Source of the DNA: Azospirillaceae bacterium
Lineage (GTDB): Bacteria > Pseudomonadota > Alphaproteobacteria > Azospirillales > Azospirillaceae
Length of the DNA stretch: 64,000 nt
Assembly: GCA_028283825.1 (NCBI GenBank)
Contig: JAPWJW010000003.1
Location: forward strand, 2,598,020 to 2,662,019
Reading direction: 5' to 3'
The translations under genes were made by a program, and so were the position numbers. Below are positions 46,496-56,394 of this stretch, in pieces. The notes beneath the pieces are model-generated. The model worked only from the letters and a program-made list of their open reading frames with translations. It did not search any database and was not told the origin of the DNA. Positions within the stretch are counted from its first letter, which is position 1. The number at the start of each line of letters is the position of its first letter.

Positions 46496-47557
46496 ATGTT
46501 GGGACGGGAACAAGCGGTGCAGACTGCCGACGATGACGGCGGTGGGCGTACGGGCGATGCCGGCCTTGCGGCCACTGCCCCCGCGGCCGCCACGACCAAC
46601 AGCAAGCCCGCCGCCCAGGGCGAGGCCAGCCGCAGCACGCATTTCATGTTTGAGAACAAGGTGTTCTCGGTCGCGGGCGCCCACTTCTCCTTCGCCCGCG
46701 ACAGCAATGAGGCCGTCTACAACGTCGAACTGGGCGACATGTGGGGCAAGATCCCCTTCCGTACCCTGCGTGAGGCGTTCGGCATCGCGGAGGACAGTCC
46801 GGACGCCGGACTGCTGGGCGTGGTCGAGCGCAGCCTGAAGTTCGTCAAGATCATCCGCCCGGGCGATAGCATCCCCCGCGAACTGCTGGACGGCACCGCC
46901 TCATGGCGGGTGGAAGACCACCACCTGGCGATTGCGCGCGGCCGCATCACCGTGCAACTGGTGTCCTGGATCACCGGCAAGGAAACGCTGGTCACCGACC
47001 GCGCCCAGCTGGAGCAGCTGGTGGAGGATCCACAGACCAAGCAGCGGGCGCAGCAGGCCTTCACCGAACTGGCCAAGCGCTTCGGCATCCCGGAAGAGCG
47101 CAAGCAGGAGATCGTCGACAAGGTCGACACCGTGGCGCGCGAGCTGTCCTATATCGAGGCGCTGCGCGACCGCTATGCCCAGGTGCAGCGCATCATCACC
47201 GGCCTGGCCCAGGCCGGCCGCATCTACAAGACCGACCGGCAAATCCAGGCCGACCTGTCGCGCATGATGGCCCTGGTGAAGCAGCCCATCCTGGATTTCG
47301 AGGACATGTTCAGCCAGCTGGACGCCCAGACGGGCGAGATCATGGCCGTGCTGAAATCCTATGAAAGCCAGATCGCCTTCATCCGCCGCATGCGCGACGA
47401 ACTGCACACCCGCCTCATGCTGTGGGACGATCTGATCACCGCCTGGGAAGGCGATGCCGCGGAGCGCGGCCCCGAACTGGAGGGGCGCCTGAAGAAGACC
47501 TACCAGTTCCTGGCCCAGAACTTCCTGGTGACCAAGGTCTGGCAGCGCGGCGGCTGA
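46496..47557 (+). CDS. Coiled-coil hypothetical protein next to the EAL gene
   Basis: A 353-residue protein with an Ala/Gly-rich start, a folded segment (HFMFENKVFSVAGAHFSFAR, GDMWGKIPFRTLREAFGI), then a long helical region with heptads (TELAKRFGIPEERKQEIVDK, ELSYIEALRDRYAQVQRIIT, DLSRMMALVKQPILDFEDMF) and a helical C-terminus. I do not recognise a family. The start MLGREQAVQ at 46496 has GCCGGAG five bases upstream. Its position 254 bp after the degenerate EAL gene suggests a functional link. Confidence 0.65.
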   Translation: MLGREQAVQTADDDGGGRTGDAGLAATAPAAATTNSKPAAQGEASRSTHFMFENKVFSVAGAHFSFARDSNEAVYNVELGDMWGKIPFRTLREAFGIAEDSPDAGLLGVVERSLKFVKIIRPGDSIPRELLDGTASWRVEDHHLAIARGRITVQLVSWITGKETLVTDRAQLEQLVEDPQTKQRAQQAFTELAKRFGIPEERKQEIVDKVDTVARELSYIEALRDRYAQVQRIITGLAQAGRIYKTDRQIQADLSRMMALVKQPILDFEDMFSQLDAQTGEIMAVLKSYESQIAFIRRMRDELHTRLMLWDDLITAWEGDAAERGPELEGRLKKTYQFLAQNFLVTKVWQRGG

Positions 47558-47574
47558 CGGTCACTGCCCAATTC

Positions 47575-48648
47575 TCAATCTCTGTCGAAACCGCCCGCCA
47601 GCCTATAGGCGCGGTTTTTCCGCGACGGGTCATGCACCTCCAGGAAACCGTCATCCACCCATTGCCGGCACAAGGACACCACGGTGCGGGGACTGAGGCC
47701 CAGGTGGGTCGCGATGTCGCCGCTGGTGGCTGTCCCCTGTCGGCGCAGCAGTTCCCAAAGGCGCCGCTGCCGTGGATCAAGGCGGCGCAGAATGCCGCTC
47801 TGGTCAATGGCACCCCGTGACGCCGCCTTGTCGGCTTGGGCCTTCACAGCCGTAAACGCTTCTGCCATGCCGGCGCAAAAATAGGCGATGAAACCGGTAA
47901 TGTCGGAATCGGCACGGCCCATATAGTAGTTATGTGAGGGGCCGACGGTCAGGGCCTGGTAATAACCCTGCAGGTTTCGGGCGTAATATTCGTCCAGGCT
48001 ATAGATGCCCTTGAGGCCGTAGCCAGCCTTGTGCAAAAGCAATGTCGCCAGCAGCCGCGCGGTGCGGCCGTTGCCATCGTAATAGGGATGGACGGTCGCG
48101 AACTGGTAATGCGCCACCGCGGCGATCAGCGGTGCCGGCAGTTCGTCGCGATCCGTCTGGGCGCTGATCCAGTCGATCAGATCAGCCATCAGGTCGGGGA
48201 CGTTCGCCGCTTCGGGCGGCATGTAGATGATCAGGCCCGATCCCGCTGCGCGGATGACATTCTGCCCATCCCGGTAAGGGGCGGGCTTTATTTTGCCGTG
48301 CAGCACCAGCCCATGAAGGCGTTGGATATCGCTTTCTTCCACGTGCCGGGTCTGGCCGGACAGACGCTCAACCTCCTCCAGTGCGCGATAATAATTGCGG
48401 ACTTCCGTCTGGTCGCGCTCCCGCCCCGGGATGTGGGCACCGGACAGCACCTGTTCCACCTCAGCCTGGGTCAGGCGGTTGCCTTCGATCTGGGTGGAAT
48501 AGTGGGTGGCGATCAGTCGGGCCGTTTCGCGCAGGGATGCCAGCATGTCCACATCGATGGGCAACGCCAAGATGCTTTGGCGGGCCGCCTCGATGGTCAT
48601 GAGCGCCTTGGTGATGGCCGGCGTAATGGTGAAAGTGGGCTGGTACAT
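47575..48648 (-). CDS. Fic-family AMP-transferase with winged helix
   Basis: A 357-residue Fic protein. The N-terminal auto-inhibitory motif STQIEGN (residues ~50-56) is of class II type. The catalytic loop is HPYYDGNGRTAR (His about 187), where family consensus is HPFxxGNGR. The C-terminal ~65 residues form a winged-helix DNA-binding domain (TATSGDIATHLGLSPRTVVS). Such proteins modify or self-regulate through AMPylation. It is convergent with the coiled-coil gene (17 bp between stops). Confidence 0.93.
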   Translation of the reverse strand: MYQPTFTITPAITKALMTIEAARQSILALPIDVDMLASLRETARLIATHYSTQIEGNRLTQAEVEQVLSGAHIPGRERDQTEVRNYYRALEEVERLSGQTRHVEESDIQRLHGLVLHGKIKPAPYRDGQNVIRAAGSGLIIYMPPEAANVPDLMADLIDWISAQTDRDELPAPLIAAVAHYQFATVHPYYDGNGRTARLLATLLLHKAGYGLKGIYSLDEYYARNLQGYYQALTVGPSHNYYMGRADSDITGFIAYFCAGMAEAFTAVKAQADKAASRGAIDQSGILRRLDPRQRRLWELLRRQGTATSGDIATHLGLSPRTVVSLCRQWVDDGFLEVHDPSRKNRAYRLAGGFDRD

Positions 48649-48745
48649 GGCCCCCCATCGTGGTCGCTACGGGGCCCAATGTCATTTAAAACGTCGATAT
48701 CACGCTGATAAATGTCAGTTATCGCGCTGATAAACCGTTCCCAGC

Positions 48746-50857
48746 TTACCGCCCCTCACGCCGCCAGGCCAGTACCAGCAGCGTGGCCAGCACCAGCAGG
48801 CCCAGCCAGGCCGGCACCAGGGGCACACGGGCGACGCCGGTGACGGTGTAGTCGCCGTTGGCGCGCAGGCCCAGCCAGCCGCTGCCGGCGGCGCTCTGCC
48901 CGGGGTTGACCCGGCGCAGGTCGGGCAGGCCGGCCCCACCCCCATCCACCAGCCAGAACACGCCGCCGCCCGTGGCCTTGGCCAGGGGGGCCAGGCGGTC
49001 GGGGGTGGTGCGCATGTCGGCCAGTTCCGGCGGGTTCAGGGCGCCCACCACGGCCAGGGCGGTGCGCTCGCCGTCCTTCACCCGCCACAGGCCGGGCTCG
49101 GTCGCGGGCAGGCTGCCGCGCGCCACCCCGTCCGGGCTGTCGGCCAGGGGCAGGGTGGTGACGGCGTCGCTGGGCGACCGCACCTCCACCGGATCGGAAT
49201 CGGGCTGCAGCGACCGGCGTTCCACCACCAGGCGGTCGCCGTCCACGTGCGCCTTCAGATCCTGTTCCTCCAGCGCCGGTTCCTTCATCAGCCAATGGGC
49301 CAGGCGGCGCAGCAGTTCCGCCGCCGGGCCGCCGCCCTCGAACCCGCGCGACCACAGCCACATGTGGTCGGAAGCGATCTGGGCGACGCGGCCTTTGCCC
49401 ACGCGGTCCAGCACCACCAGCGGCCGGTCGTTGGCGCCGGTCATCACCACCGTGCCCTGGCGCGGCGTGATGTCGATCTGCCGGAACCAGCGGCCCCAGG
49501 GCGCCTTGCCACCGGCCTTGCCGCCATCGACGTCGCCGTCCAGGCCGGCGGTCACCGGGTGGCGTCGGCCGGCGTCGGTCAGGGTGGGGACGAAGGGCTG
49601 TTCCATCACCTGGCCCGTGGGTTCCCCCGGCAGGATCTCGCCCAGCGGCGTGCGGTAGAGCGACAAGGGCGTGGCGTAAGCGGGGCCGCTGGCCTCCAGG
49701 AAGGCGCCGCCGTTGCGCACATAGTCGGCGATGTTGGCGAGATACCCCATGGGCAGGATGTTGCGCTGGCGATAGCGGTCGAAGATGACGAGGTCGAAGT
49801 CGTGCAACTTCACTTCGAACAGTTCACGGATGGGGAACTGGATCAGCGACAGCTCACGAATGGGCGTGCTGTCGGACTTCTCCTGCGAGCGCAGGATGGT
49901 GAAGTGCACCAGATCCACGGCGGGATCGGCCTTCAGCAGGTCGCGCCAGGTGCGCTCACCCGCGTGCGGCTCGCCTGACACCAGCAGCACGCGCAGGCGG
50001 TCGCGCACGCCGTTGACGATGAAGGCGGTGCGGTTGTTGGCCATGGACAGTTCGGCAGGCCCGGCATCCACCGACAGTTCCAGCAGGTTGGGTCCGCCAT
50101 GGTCCACGGTGATGGTCAGGGGCACGTCCTCGCCCACCGGCACCGGCACCTGGCGGTCGGGCTCGCCATCCTGGCGGATGGTCAGCAGGGCGCCGGCGGC
50201 GGATGCCTTGGCGGCAGGCAGATCCTCCACCCGCACGGTGGCGGTCACGGTCTTGCCGACGATGCCATAGCTGGGGCCGCGCACCAGCACCAGGCGGCGG
50301 TCGCCCTCGCCATGCTCACCGGTCAGCAGGGTGTGGACGGGGCCCAGGTCGGCCAGGCTTTCCGGCTTTTCCGGCACGTCGTGCACCTGGCCGTCGGTCA
50401 GCAGGATGGCGCCGGCCAGGCGGCGGCGGGGCACGTCGGCCACGGCCTGGGTCAGGGCGTCGATGGCCCGCGTCTCCTCCCCCTTGCCGCCGGCGGTGGA
50501 GGTGCCGGTCTCCACCACCCGCAGGTCCAGGTCGGGCACGCGGCCCAGCTTGTCCTTCAGGGACGCCAGGGCGGCGTCGGTGCGCGCCTTGCGCTGGCCC
50601 ACGTTCTGGCTGGCGGAGGTGTCGACCACCACCACCGCCACGTCCTTCAGCGGCCGCCGGTCCTCGCGGATCAGCGCGGGGTCCAGCAGCAGCAGGGCCA
50701 GTGCCGCCAGGGTCACGGCCCGCCAGGTCAGGCCGCGCGCCCGCCGCAGGGCCATGAGCCCCAGCCCCGCCAGCGACAGCACCAGCAGCAGGACCAGCAG
50801 CCAGGTGGGCAGCAGCGGCTCAAAACTGACGCTCAGGCCGGAGAACACATCCATCAT
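48746..50857 (-). CDS. Membrane protein with vWA-like domain (BatB/DUF type)
   Basis: A 703-residue membrane protein. Two N-terminal helices (about 17-35, 47-62) and one C-terminal helix (VPAWLGLLVLATLLVLAW) flank a large domain. Residues ~72-90 have a MIDAS-like DTSAS (VVVVDTSASQNV), as in von Willebrand A domains, and the middle resembles a class I amidotransferase-like fold (VLLVSGEPHAGERTWRDLLK, FDLVIFDRYRQ, VRNGGAFLEASGPA). It is the last gene of the moxR-DUF58-DUF4159 operon and overlaps the previous one by four bases. Confidence 0.75.
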   Translation of the reverse strand: MMDVFSGLSVSFEPLLPTWLLVLLLVLSLAGLGLMALRRARGLTWRAVTLAALALLLLDPALIREDRRPLKDVAVVVVDTSASQNVGQRKARTDAALASLKDKLGRVPDLDLRVVETGTSTAGGKGEETRAIDALTQAVADVPRRRLAGAILLTDGQVHDVPEKPESLADLGPVHTLLTGEHGEGDRRLVLVRGPSYGIVGKTVTATVRVEDLPAAKASAAGALLTIRQDGEPDRQVPVPVGEDVPLTITVDHGGPNLLELSVDAGPAELSMANNRTAFIVNGVRDRLRVLLVSGEPHAGERTWRDLLKADPAVDLVHFTILRSQEKSDSTPIRELSLIQFPIRELFEVKLHDFDLVIFDRYRQRNILPMGYLANIADYVRNGGAFLEASGPAYATPLSLYRTPLGEILPGEPTGQVMEQPFVPTLTDAGRRHPVTAGLDGDVDGGKAGGKAPWGRWFRQIDITPRQGTVVMTGANDRPLVVLDRVGKGRVAQIASDHMWLWSRGFEGGGPAAELLRRLAHWLMKEPALEEQDLKAHVDGDRLVVERRSLQPDSDPVEVRSPSDAVTTLPLADSPDGVARGSLPATEPGLWRVKDGERTALAVVGALNPPELADMRTTPDRLAPLAKATGGGVFWLVDGGGAGLPDLRRVNPGQSAAGSGWLGLRANGDYTVTGVARVPLVPAWLGLLVLATLLVLAWRREGR

Positions 50858-53610
50858 TGCCCCAGCCGCTCCAGGATCGCGGGCACATGCACCTGGTCGG
50901 CCTTGTAGTTGCCGGTCAGGGCGTACATCACCAGGTTGATGCCGAAGCGATAGGCCATCTCACGCTGGCGCTCGCCACCCGGCACCACGGCGTTCAACGG
51001 CCGGCCCTGGCCGTCCGTGGCCCAGGCCCCGGCCCAGTCGTTGCCGCCCACCAGCACCGGCGACACGCCGTCGTTGACGTGGCCCTCCGCCGCCTCCGCC
51101 CACAGCTGGCCGCCCGCCTGGCGGCCGGGGAAGTCCTGCAGCAGGAAGAAGGTGCGGCCCAGCACGTGGTCGGCGGTCACCGGCGCCAGCGGCGGGATGT
51201 CCAGCCCGTGGGTCAGTTCGCGCAACTGGCCCTGCACGGTGGGATCGGCCGCCCCCTGGTCGCGGGTATCGAACAGGATCATGCCACCGTTGTGCAGGTA
51301 CTGGTTCACCTTGGCCACCGCCGCGTCCGACAGCTTGCCCTGCGCCGGCGTCACCACCCAGTACAGCAGGGGGAACAGGGCCAAATCGTCCTTCTCCACG
51401 TCCACGCCCATGGCGCCGGCCACGTCCACCGCCGTACGGCGGTTCAACTGCTCCCCCAAACCCAGCAACCCCGCTTTGGTGGTGGCGTCGGCGGCGCGGT
51501 CGCCGGTCTGGACATAGGCCAGCCAGTTGCCGGTGGTGGCCTTCACGATCTCATCATCCGGGGTGGCGGCATGGGCCTTGGGACCGGCCGCCAGCAGGGC
51601 CGCCAGCGCCAGGCCGGCCACGGCACCGCGTCGCGAGGCCAAGCGCATCGAGAACAGCCCGCGCACCATCAGCGACAGGAACAGGTCGGCCACCCACAGG
51701 CATGCCGCCAGGCCCAGGAACCAGGGGCGCAGATCGGTCTCGCTGGCGCCAGCGAAGCCCTGGTAGCTGACACCGGCCAGCGCCTCCATCGGGGCCAGGG
51801 GCGACACACTGCCGGCCAGGTTCAGGGCGCGGCGCCGGTCGCCCACGCCGTAATATCCCGGCGGATGCAGCGGCCCCACCAGGGTCTCTTCACCATCCGC
51901 CTTCTGTTGCGGCTCCAGCGGTTGCGCCAGGGCCGAGGGCGCGCCCAGGCGGCCCTGGCCGTCCAGCAGCGACAGGGGCGGCAGGGCGCCGCCGGCCGTG
52001 CCGCCGATGCCGCCCGGCAGGCCGTCGCTGAGGCCCACCAGCCGGCGCAGCATGTCGACGTACAGGCCCGAGAGCGCCAGGTTGGACCAGGCCGGGTCGG
52101 CGCTGGTGTGCACCAGGGCCAGCCAGCCCTTGCCCCGTCGCTCACCCGTCACCAGCGGCGTGCCGTCCTCCAGCCGGGCCCAGACCTTGTCGCCCAGGTC
52201 GGGGCCGGGCTCGGCCAGCACCTGGCGGCTGACGGTCACGTCGGCCGGTGCGTCCAGCCCGGCGAAGGGGCTCTTGTCATCAAAGGGCGCCAGATGGGCG
52301 GGCGTGGTCCAGGACAGGGCGCCGCCCAGCGAGCGGTCGCCGCCGCGCAGTTGCACCGGCAGCAGCGGTTCCGCCCCCGGTGCGGTCCCAGCACCCGCAT
52401 CCTCATGCGCCAGCCGGGTGCCGCCGAAACGCACCAAGACGCCACCCTGGTCGATCCAACGGGACAAGGCGGCGGTGTCGGCATCGCTCAAGGGGCCGCT
52501 GTCGGGCAGGACCAGCACGGCGACGCCGCCGGATAGCAGGGCCTGGACCGTGCCGCGCCGCACCTCGGCATAGGGCGCCAAGGCGCGGTCCAGGTAATAG
52601 AGGCTGGACAGCAGCGGCTGGTTGTCGCCGGCGGGTCCCGCCGTGGCCAGGCCCACCGGCCGGCGGCGCCAGCGGTCGTCCAGCAGCAGGGCCGCACCCA
52701 CGCCCGCGCGATCCTCGATATGCAGGCGGACGGCGGCGTTGCGCAGTTCGCCCGGCAGGGTCAGGGGCAGGGTCAGCTGGCGCTGGCCGGCGGCGAAGGT
52801 GCCGTCGACCCGGCCCAGGGACCGGCCGTCCTCCCCCATCGCCTCCACCGCCACCGGCTGGGCCTGGGCGCCGTCCGCCCGCTCCACCGGCACGTTCAGG
52901 GTGCCACCATCGCTGTTGGGCGCGCGCAGCAGCAGGGGGCCGTGGTCCGATCCGGCGCTCAGCACCGTGACGCGGCCCAGCGCCCGCAGGCGGTCGCCCA
53001 GCGGGCCCACGGCGCTGTCGTTCAGGCCGTCGGCGATCCAATAGGTTTCGGCGGTGATGCCGGCCAGGGGGCCGGTCTTCTGCGCCGTGTCCAGGGCCGC
53101 CAGGGCGGCGGTCCGGTCGGTCGGCCAGGGCTGCGGCGCCAGGGCCTGCACCAGGTGGCGCGCGGCGGTGGCGTTCAGGGGGCCCTGTATCTGTGGCGCT
53201 TCGCCCGATGCGCCGGTAGCGGTGGCCAGCAGCATGACGGGGCGGTCCTGCCGCTCGGCCTGGGTCACCAGCCGGTCCAAGGCCTGCTGGCGGTCCGGCC
53301 AGTCGCGACCGGCGGCCCAGCCGGTATCAACCACCAGCAACATGGGGCCGCCCCCCACGGCGACGGCGGCGTCGGGATGCAGCAGCGGCCGCGCCAAGCC
53401 CACGATCAGCAGGGCCGACAGGACCAGGCGCAGCACCAGCAGCCACCAGGGCGTGCGTGCGGGCGTCTCCTCCTTCGCGGTCAGGCCCAGCAGCAGGCGC
53501 AGGGCGGGGAAGGTGATGCGCTTGGGGGCGGGCGGCGTCAGGCGCAGCAGCCACCACAGGCCCGGCAGCAGGACCAGGGCCCACAGCACCCACGGGCTGG
53601 CGAAGGCCAT
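50854..53610 (-). CDS. DUF4159 membrane protein (BatA-like N-terminus)
   Basis: A 918-residue protein. The N-terminus (MAFASPWVLWALVLLPGLWW) has the BatA-type helix pair and ALRLLLG; the next region contains VVDTGWAAG where a vWA MIDAS would be, but DxSxS is lost. A second TM region (about residues 620-690) precedes the C-terminal DUF4159 domain (LFPLLYWVVTPAQGKLSDAA, YLHNGGMILFDTRDQG). The start at 53610 overlaps the DUF58 stop by one base (TGATG), so translation is coupled. Confidence 0.85.
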   Translation of the reverse strand: MAFASPWVLWALVLLPGLWWLLRLTPPAPKRITFPALRLLLGLTAKEETPARTPWWLLVLRLVLSALLIVGLARPLLHPDAAVAVGGGPMLLVVDTGWAAGRDWPDRQQALDRLVTQAERQDRPVMLLATATGASGEAPQIQGPLNATAARHLVQALAPQPWPTDRTAALAALDTAQKTGPLAGITAETYWIADGLNDSAVGPLGDRLRALGRVTVLSAGSDHGPLLLRAPNSDGGTLNVPVERADGAQAQPVAVEAMGEDGRSLGRVDGTFAAGQRQLTLPLTLPGELRNAAVRLHIEDRAGVGAALLLDDRWRRRPVGLATAGPAGDNQPLLSSLYYLDRALAPYAEVRRGTVQALLSGGVAVLVLPDSGPLSDADTAALSRWIDQGGVLVRFGGTRLAHEDAGAGTAPGAEPLLPVQLRGGDRSLGGALSWTTPAHLAPFDDKSPFAGLDAPADVTVSRQVLAEPGPDLGDKVWARLEDGTPLVTGERRGKGWLALVHTSADPAWSNLALSGLYVDMLRRLVGLSDGLPGGIGGTAGGALPPLSLLDGQGRLGAPSALAQPLEPQQKADGEETLVGPLHPPGYYGVGDRRRALNLAGSVSPLAPMEALAGVSYQGFAGASETDLRPWFLGLAACLWVADLFLSLMVRGLFSMRLASRRGAVAGLALAALLAAGPKAHAATPDDEIVKATTGNWLAYVQTGDRAADATTKAGLLGLGEQLNRRTAVDVAGAMGVDVEKDDLALFPLLYWVVTPAQGKLSDAAVAKVNQYLHNGGMILFDTRDQGAADPTVQGQLRELTHGLDIPPLAPVTADHVLGRTFFLLQDFPGRQAGGQLWAEAAEGHVNDGVSPVLVGGNDWAGAWATDGQGRPLNAVVPGGERQREMAYRFGINLVMYALTGNYKADQVHVPAILERLGQ

Positions 53611-54575
53611 CAGGCGCCCCCTTCCATGGAATGGGCGACACCGGCATGGGCGGCGGCTGCGCGGACGCTTTCCTGGCCCAGGGCGCCCCATAGGCCCAGC
53701 AGGGCGGCCTGGGGCGGCTGGTCGGTATGGTGCAGACCGAAGGTCCAGCCATTGGCGCGGGCGATCTGCGCCAGGCCGGCGCGGTGGGCGGCCAGCCGCT
53801 CGCGATAGCTGTCGCGCAGGCTGTCCACCCGGGGCACCAGCAGGCGGTCGTCGCCGGCCACGGCGCGGAACTCCACCCGGCCTTCATAGGGCAGGGTCTC
53901 TTCCGCCGGGTCCAGGATCTGCAGCAGGTGGCCGCGCAAGCCCGCACCGGCATGGAAGGCGACGGCGGCCTGGATCCGGTCCAGCGGCGCCAGCAAATCG
54001 CCCATCACCACCAGCCGGGCGTGGCGGGTCAGGGGCAGGGCCGGCGGCACCGCCAGGGGGGCGGCATCAGCCCGCGACAGCGCCATGGCCAGCGGCTCCA
54101 GCGCCGTGCGGCCGGGCTGCGGCCGGGGGCCGCCCACCAAACCGACCCGTTCGCCGCCCCGTACTAGAAGGCAGGCCAGCGCCAGGGCCAGCAGGTCGGC
54201 GCGTTCCCGCTTCAGCGGCAATTCCGGACCGGAACGCCAGTCCATGGCCGGCGTCGCGTCGCGCCACAGCCAGACGCTCTGCGCCGCCTCCCACTCATTC
54301 TCGCGGACGAAGACGTGGTCGCCCTTGGCCGACTGGCGCCAGTCGATCTGGTCGGTGTCGTCGCCCTGCTGATAGCGGCGGAACTGCCAGAAGGCCTCGC
54401 CCGTGCCCACGCGCCGGCGGCCGTGCAGGCCGGGCGCCACGGTGGATGCCACCCGCTCCGCCGCCACCAGCAGGGGCGGCAGGCGCTGGGCCAGGACATC
54501 GGCGCGGTCGCGCAGGCGGGAGGCCGCCTGCCTTTGCGCCGATGGGGGATGGGGGCGGGCGTCGGACGGGGACAT
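53610..54575 (-). CDS. DUF58 protein
   Basis: A 321-residue protein with the DUF58 signature: GLHGRRRVGTGEAFWQFRRY, DIDWRQSAKGD-type (DTDQIDWRQSAKGDHVFVRE) and a vWA-like remainder. The frame extends upstream but its start MSPSDARPHPP at 54575 overlaps the MoxR stop by one base (TGATG). In MoxR clusters DUF58 proteins are peripheral partners of the AAA ATPase. Confidence 0.9.
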   Translation of the reverse strand: MSPSDARPHPPSAQRQAASRLRDRADVLAQRLPPLLVAAERVASTVAPGLHGRRRVGTGEAFWQFRRYQQGDDTDQIDWRQSAKGDHVFVRENEWEAAQSVWLWRDATPAMDWRSGPELPLKRERADLLALALACLLVRGGERVGLVGGPRPQPGRTALEPLAMALSRADAAPLAVPPALPLTRHARLVVMGDLLAPLDRIQAAVAFHAGAGLRGHLLQILDPAEETLPYEGRVEFRAVAGDDRLLVPRVDSLRDSYRERLAAHRAGLAQIARANGWTFGLHHTDQPPQAALLGLWGALGQESVRAAAAHAGVAHSMEGGA

Positions 54576-55591
54576 CAGGCCAGCGGCGCGCACAGGCCGT
54601 CGATGACGGTATCCAGGGTGATGCCTTCGGCGCGCGCGCTGAAGTTCAGCGCCATGCGGTGGCGCAGCACCGGCTTGGCCAGGGCCACCACGTCATCCAG
54701 CGACGGGGTGTAGCGCCCGTCCATCAGCGCCCGCGCCCGGCTGGCCAGCATCAGCGCCTGGGCGGCACGGGGGCCGGGGCCCCAGGCCACGTGGCGGCGC
54801 ACATCGGCCACGTCGGTCATTTCCGGCCGGCCCCGGCGCACCAGGTCCAGGATGCCGTCCACCACGCTGTCGCCCACCGGCACGCGGCGCACCAGTTCCT
54901 GGGCCGCCTGCAATTCCACCGCCGTCAGCACGGGGCGGACGGTGGCGGCGGTGGCGCCGGTGGTGGCGATCATCATCTGCCGTTCGGCGTCGCGCTCCGG
55001 ATATGTCACGTCCACCTGCAGCAGGAAACGGTCCAGCTGCGCCTCGGGCAGGGGATAGGTCCCCTCCTGCTCCAGCGGGTTCTGGGTCGCCAGCACGTGG
55101 AAGGGGCGGGGCAGGGGATGGTAATGGCCGGCCACCGACACGCGGCCTTCCTGCATGGCCTGCAGCAGCGCCGACTGGGTGCGCGGGCTGGCGCGGTTGA
55201 TCTCGTCCGCCATCAGCAGCTGGGCGAACACCGGGCCGGGGATGAAGCGGAAGGCGCGGCGCCCCTGCTCCCCCTCCTCCAACACTTCGGAGCCCAGGAT
55301 GTCGGCCGGCATCAGGTCGGGCGTGCACTGCACCCGGCGTTCGTCCAGGCCCAGGACGATGCCCAGCGTTTCCACCAGGCGGGTCTTGGCCAGGCCGGGC
55401 ACGCCCACCAGCAGCAGGTGGCCGCCGGCCAGCAGGGTGACCAGGCTGAGGTCGATCGCCTCTTCCTGCCCGAAGATGGCCTGGCCGATCATGGCGCGGA
55501 CGGCGGCCAGCTTCAGGCCCGTGTTTTCGATGTCCAGCGCCAGCCCTGCGTCGGGGTAGACATGGTCACGGGGCAGGTCGGTGATGCTCAA
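54575..55591 (-). CDS. MoxR-family AAA ATPase
   Basis: A 338-residue AAA+ ATPase. Walker A is GVPGLAKT, Walker B is LLMADEIN, and the sensor region is VLATQNPLEQEGTYPLPEAQ. MoxR proteins act as chaperones for vWA proteins, which are encoded downstream. The start is ambiguous: TTG at 55606 or TTG at 55591, the latter with GGGAG eight bases upstream. I use 55591. It heads a four-gene translationally coupled operon. Confidence 0.9.
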   Translation of the reverse strand: MSITDLPRDHVYPDAGLALDIENTGLKLAAVRAMIGQAIFGQEEAIDLSLVTLLAGGHLLLVGVPGLAKTRLVETLGIVLGLDERRVQCTPDLMPADILGSEVLEEGEQGRRAFRFIPGPVFAQLLMADEINRASPRTQSALLQAMQEGRVSVAGHYHPLPRPFHVLATQNPLEQEGTYPLPEAQLDRFLLQVDVTYPERDAERQMMIATTGATAATVRPVLTAVELQAAQELVRRVPVGDSVVDGILDLVRRGRPEMTDVADVRRHVAWGPGPRAAQALMLASRARALMDGRYTPSLDDVVALAKPVLRHRMALNFSARAEGITLDTVIDGLCAPLA

Positions 55592-55752
55592 CGCCAAGTC
55601 TCCCAAAGGTGCAATGGTTCACCAGCAATGCCGAAAACGACGGCTCCGGCCCTTTATGCCAGCCTCCTTTATGCTAGCTTTGTGGCCGAAATCGGAAAAT
55701 TTTCCGGTCCAGGTCCGGCGCATGGGGTGCCGGGGGTGGGCCTTTCGCGGTG

Positions 55753-56394
55753 ATGGTTGATTGCGCCATGCAGGAAAGCAAGCCTGATGCGGGTCCTACA
55801 AAGGGCCGAGACCCCTCCGACAACGCCGGTGCGCCGGCTGACTTGGACGCGCTAGGGGGCGCGCTAGGGGGTGCCCTGCGGTCCCCCGGCGCGGACTCGC
55901 GCCCGGATGAGGGCTACGACATCCGCATCGCCCGCGACGGCACGTGGTTCTATCACGGCAGCCCCATCGGCCGCCTGCCCCTGGTGAAGCTGTTCTCCAC
56001 CGTCCTGCGGCGCGATGATGCCGGTGATTTCTGGCTGATCACCCCGGCGGAGCGGGGCCGCATCACGGTGGACGACGCGCCGTTCGTGGCGGTGGAAATG
56101 CGGCGTGAGGGCGACGGCCCCCGCCAGCGCCTGTCCTTCCGCACCAATCTGGACCAGTGGGTGGTCGCCGGGGCGGAGCATCCGATTCGGGTGTCCATCG
56201 ACCCCGAAACGGGGGAGCCCAGCCCCTATGTCCATGTGCGGGGATCCATCGGCCTGGGGCTGGAGGCGCGCATCAACCGTTCCGTCTTTTATGAGTTGGC
56301 GGAGATGGCGCTGGATGCCGGTGACGGCGTGCCCGGCGTGTGGAGCGATGGCCTGTTCTTTCCTCTGGGGGAATTTGTGGGGGAGGGGGCATGA
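55753..56394 (+). CDS. DUF1285 protein
   Basis: A 213-residue protein with the DUF1285 pattern: DIRIARDGTWFYHGSPIGRL, LVKLFSTVLRRDDAGDFWLI, DAPFVAVEM, EHPIRV and VHVRGSIGLGLEARINRSVF. The N-terminal 45 residues are acidic and low-complexity. An alternative start is ATG at 55768. Its end overlaps the NUDIX start by four bases (ATGA). Function is unknown. Confidence 0.88.
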   Translation: MVDCAMQESKPDAGPTKGRDPSDNAGAPADLDALGGALGGALRSPGADSRPDEGYDIRIARDGTWFYHGSPIGRLPLVKLFSTVLRRDDAGDFWLITPAERGRITVDDAPFVAVEMRREGDGPRQRLSFRTNLDQWVVAGAEHPIRVSIDPETGEPSPYVHVRGSIGLGLEARINRSVFYELAEMALDAGDGVPGVWSDGLFFPLGEFVGEGA

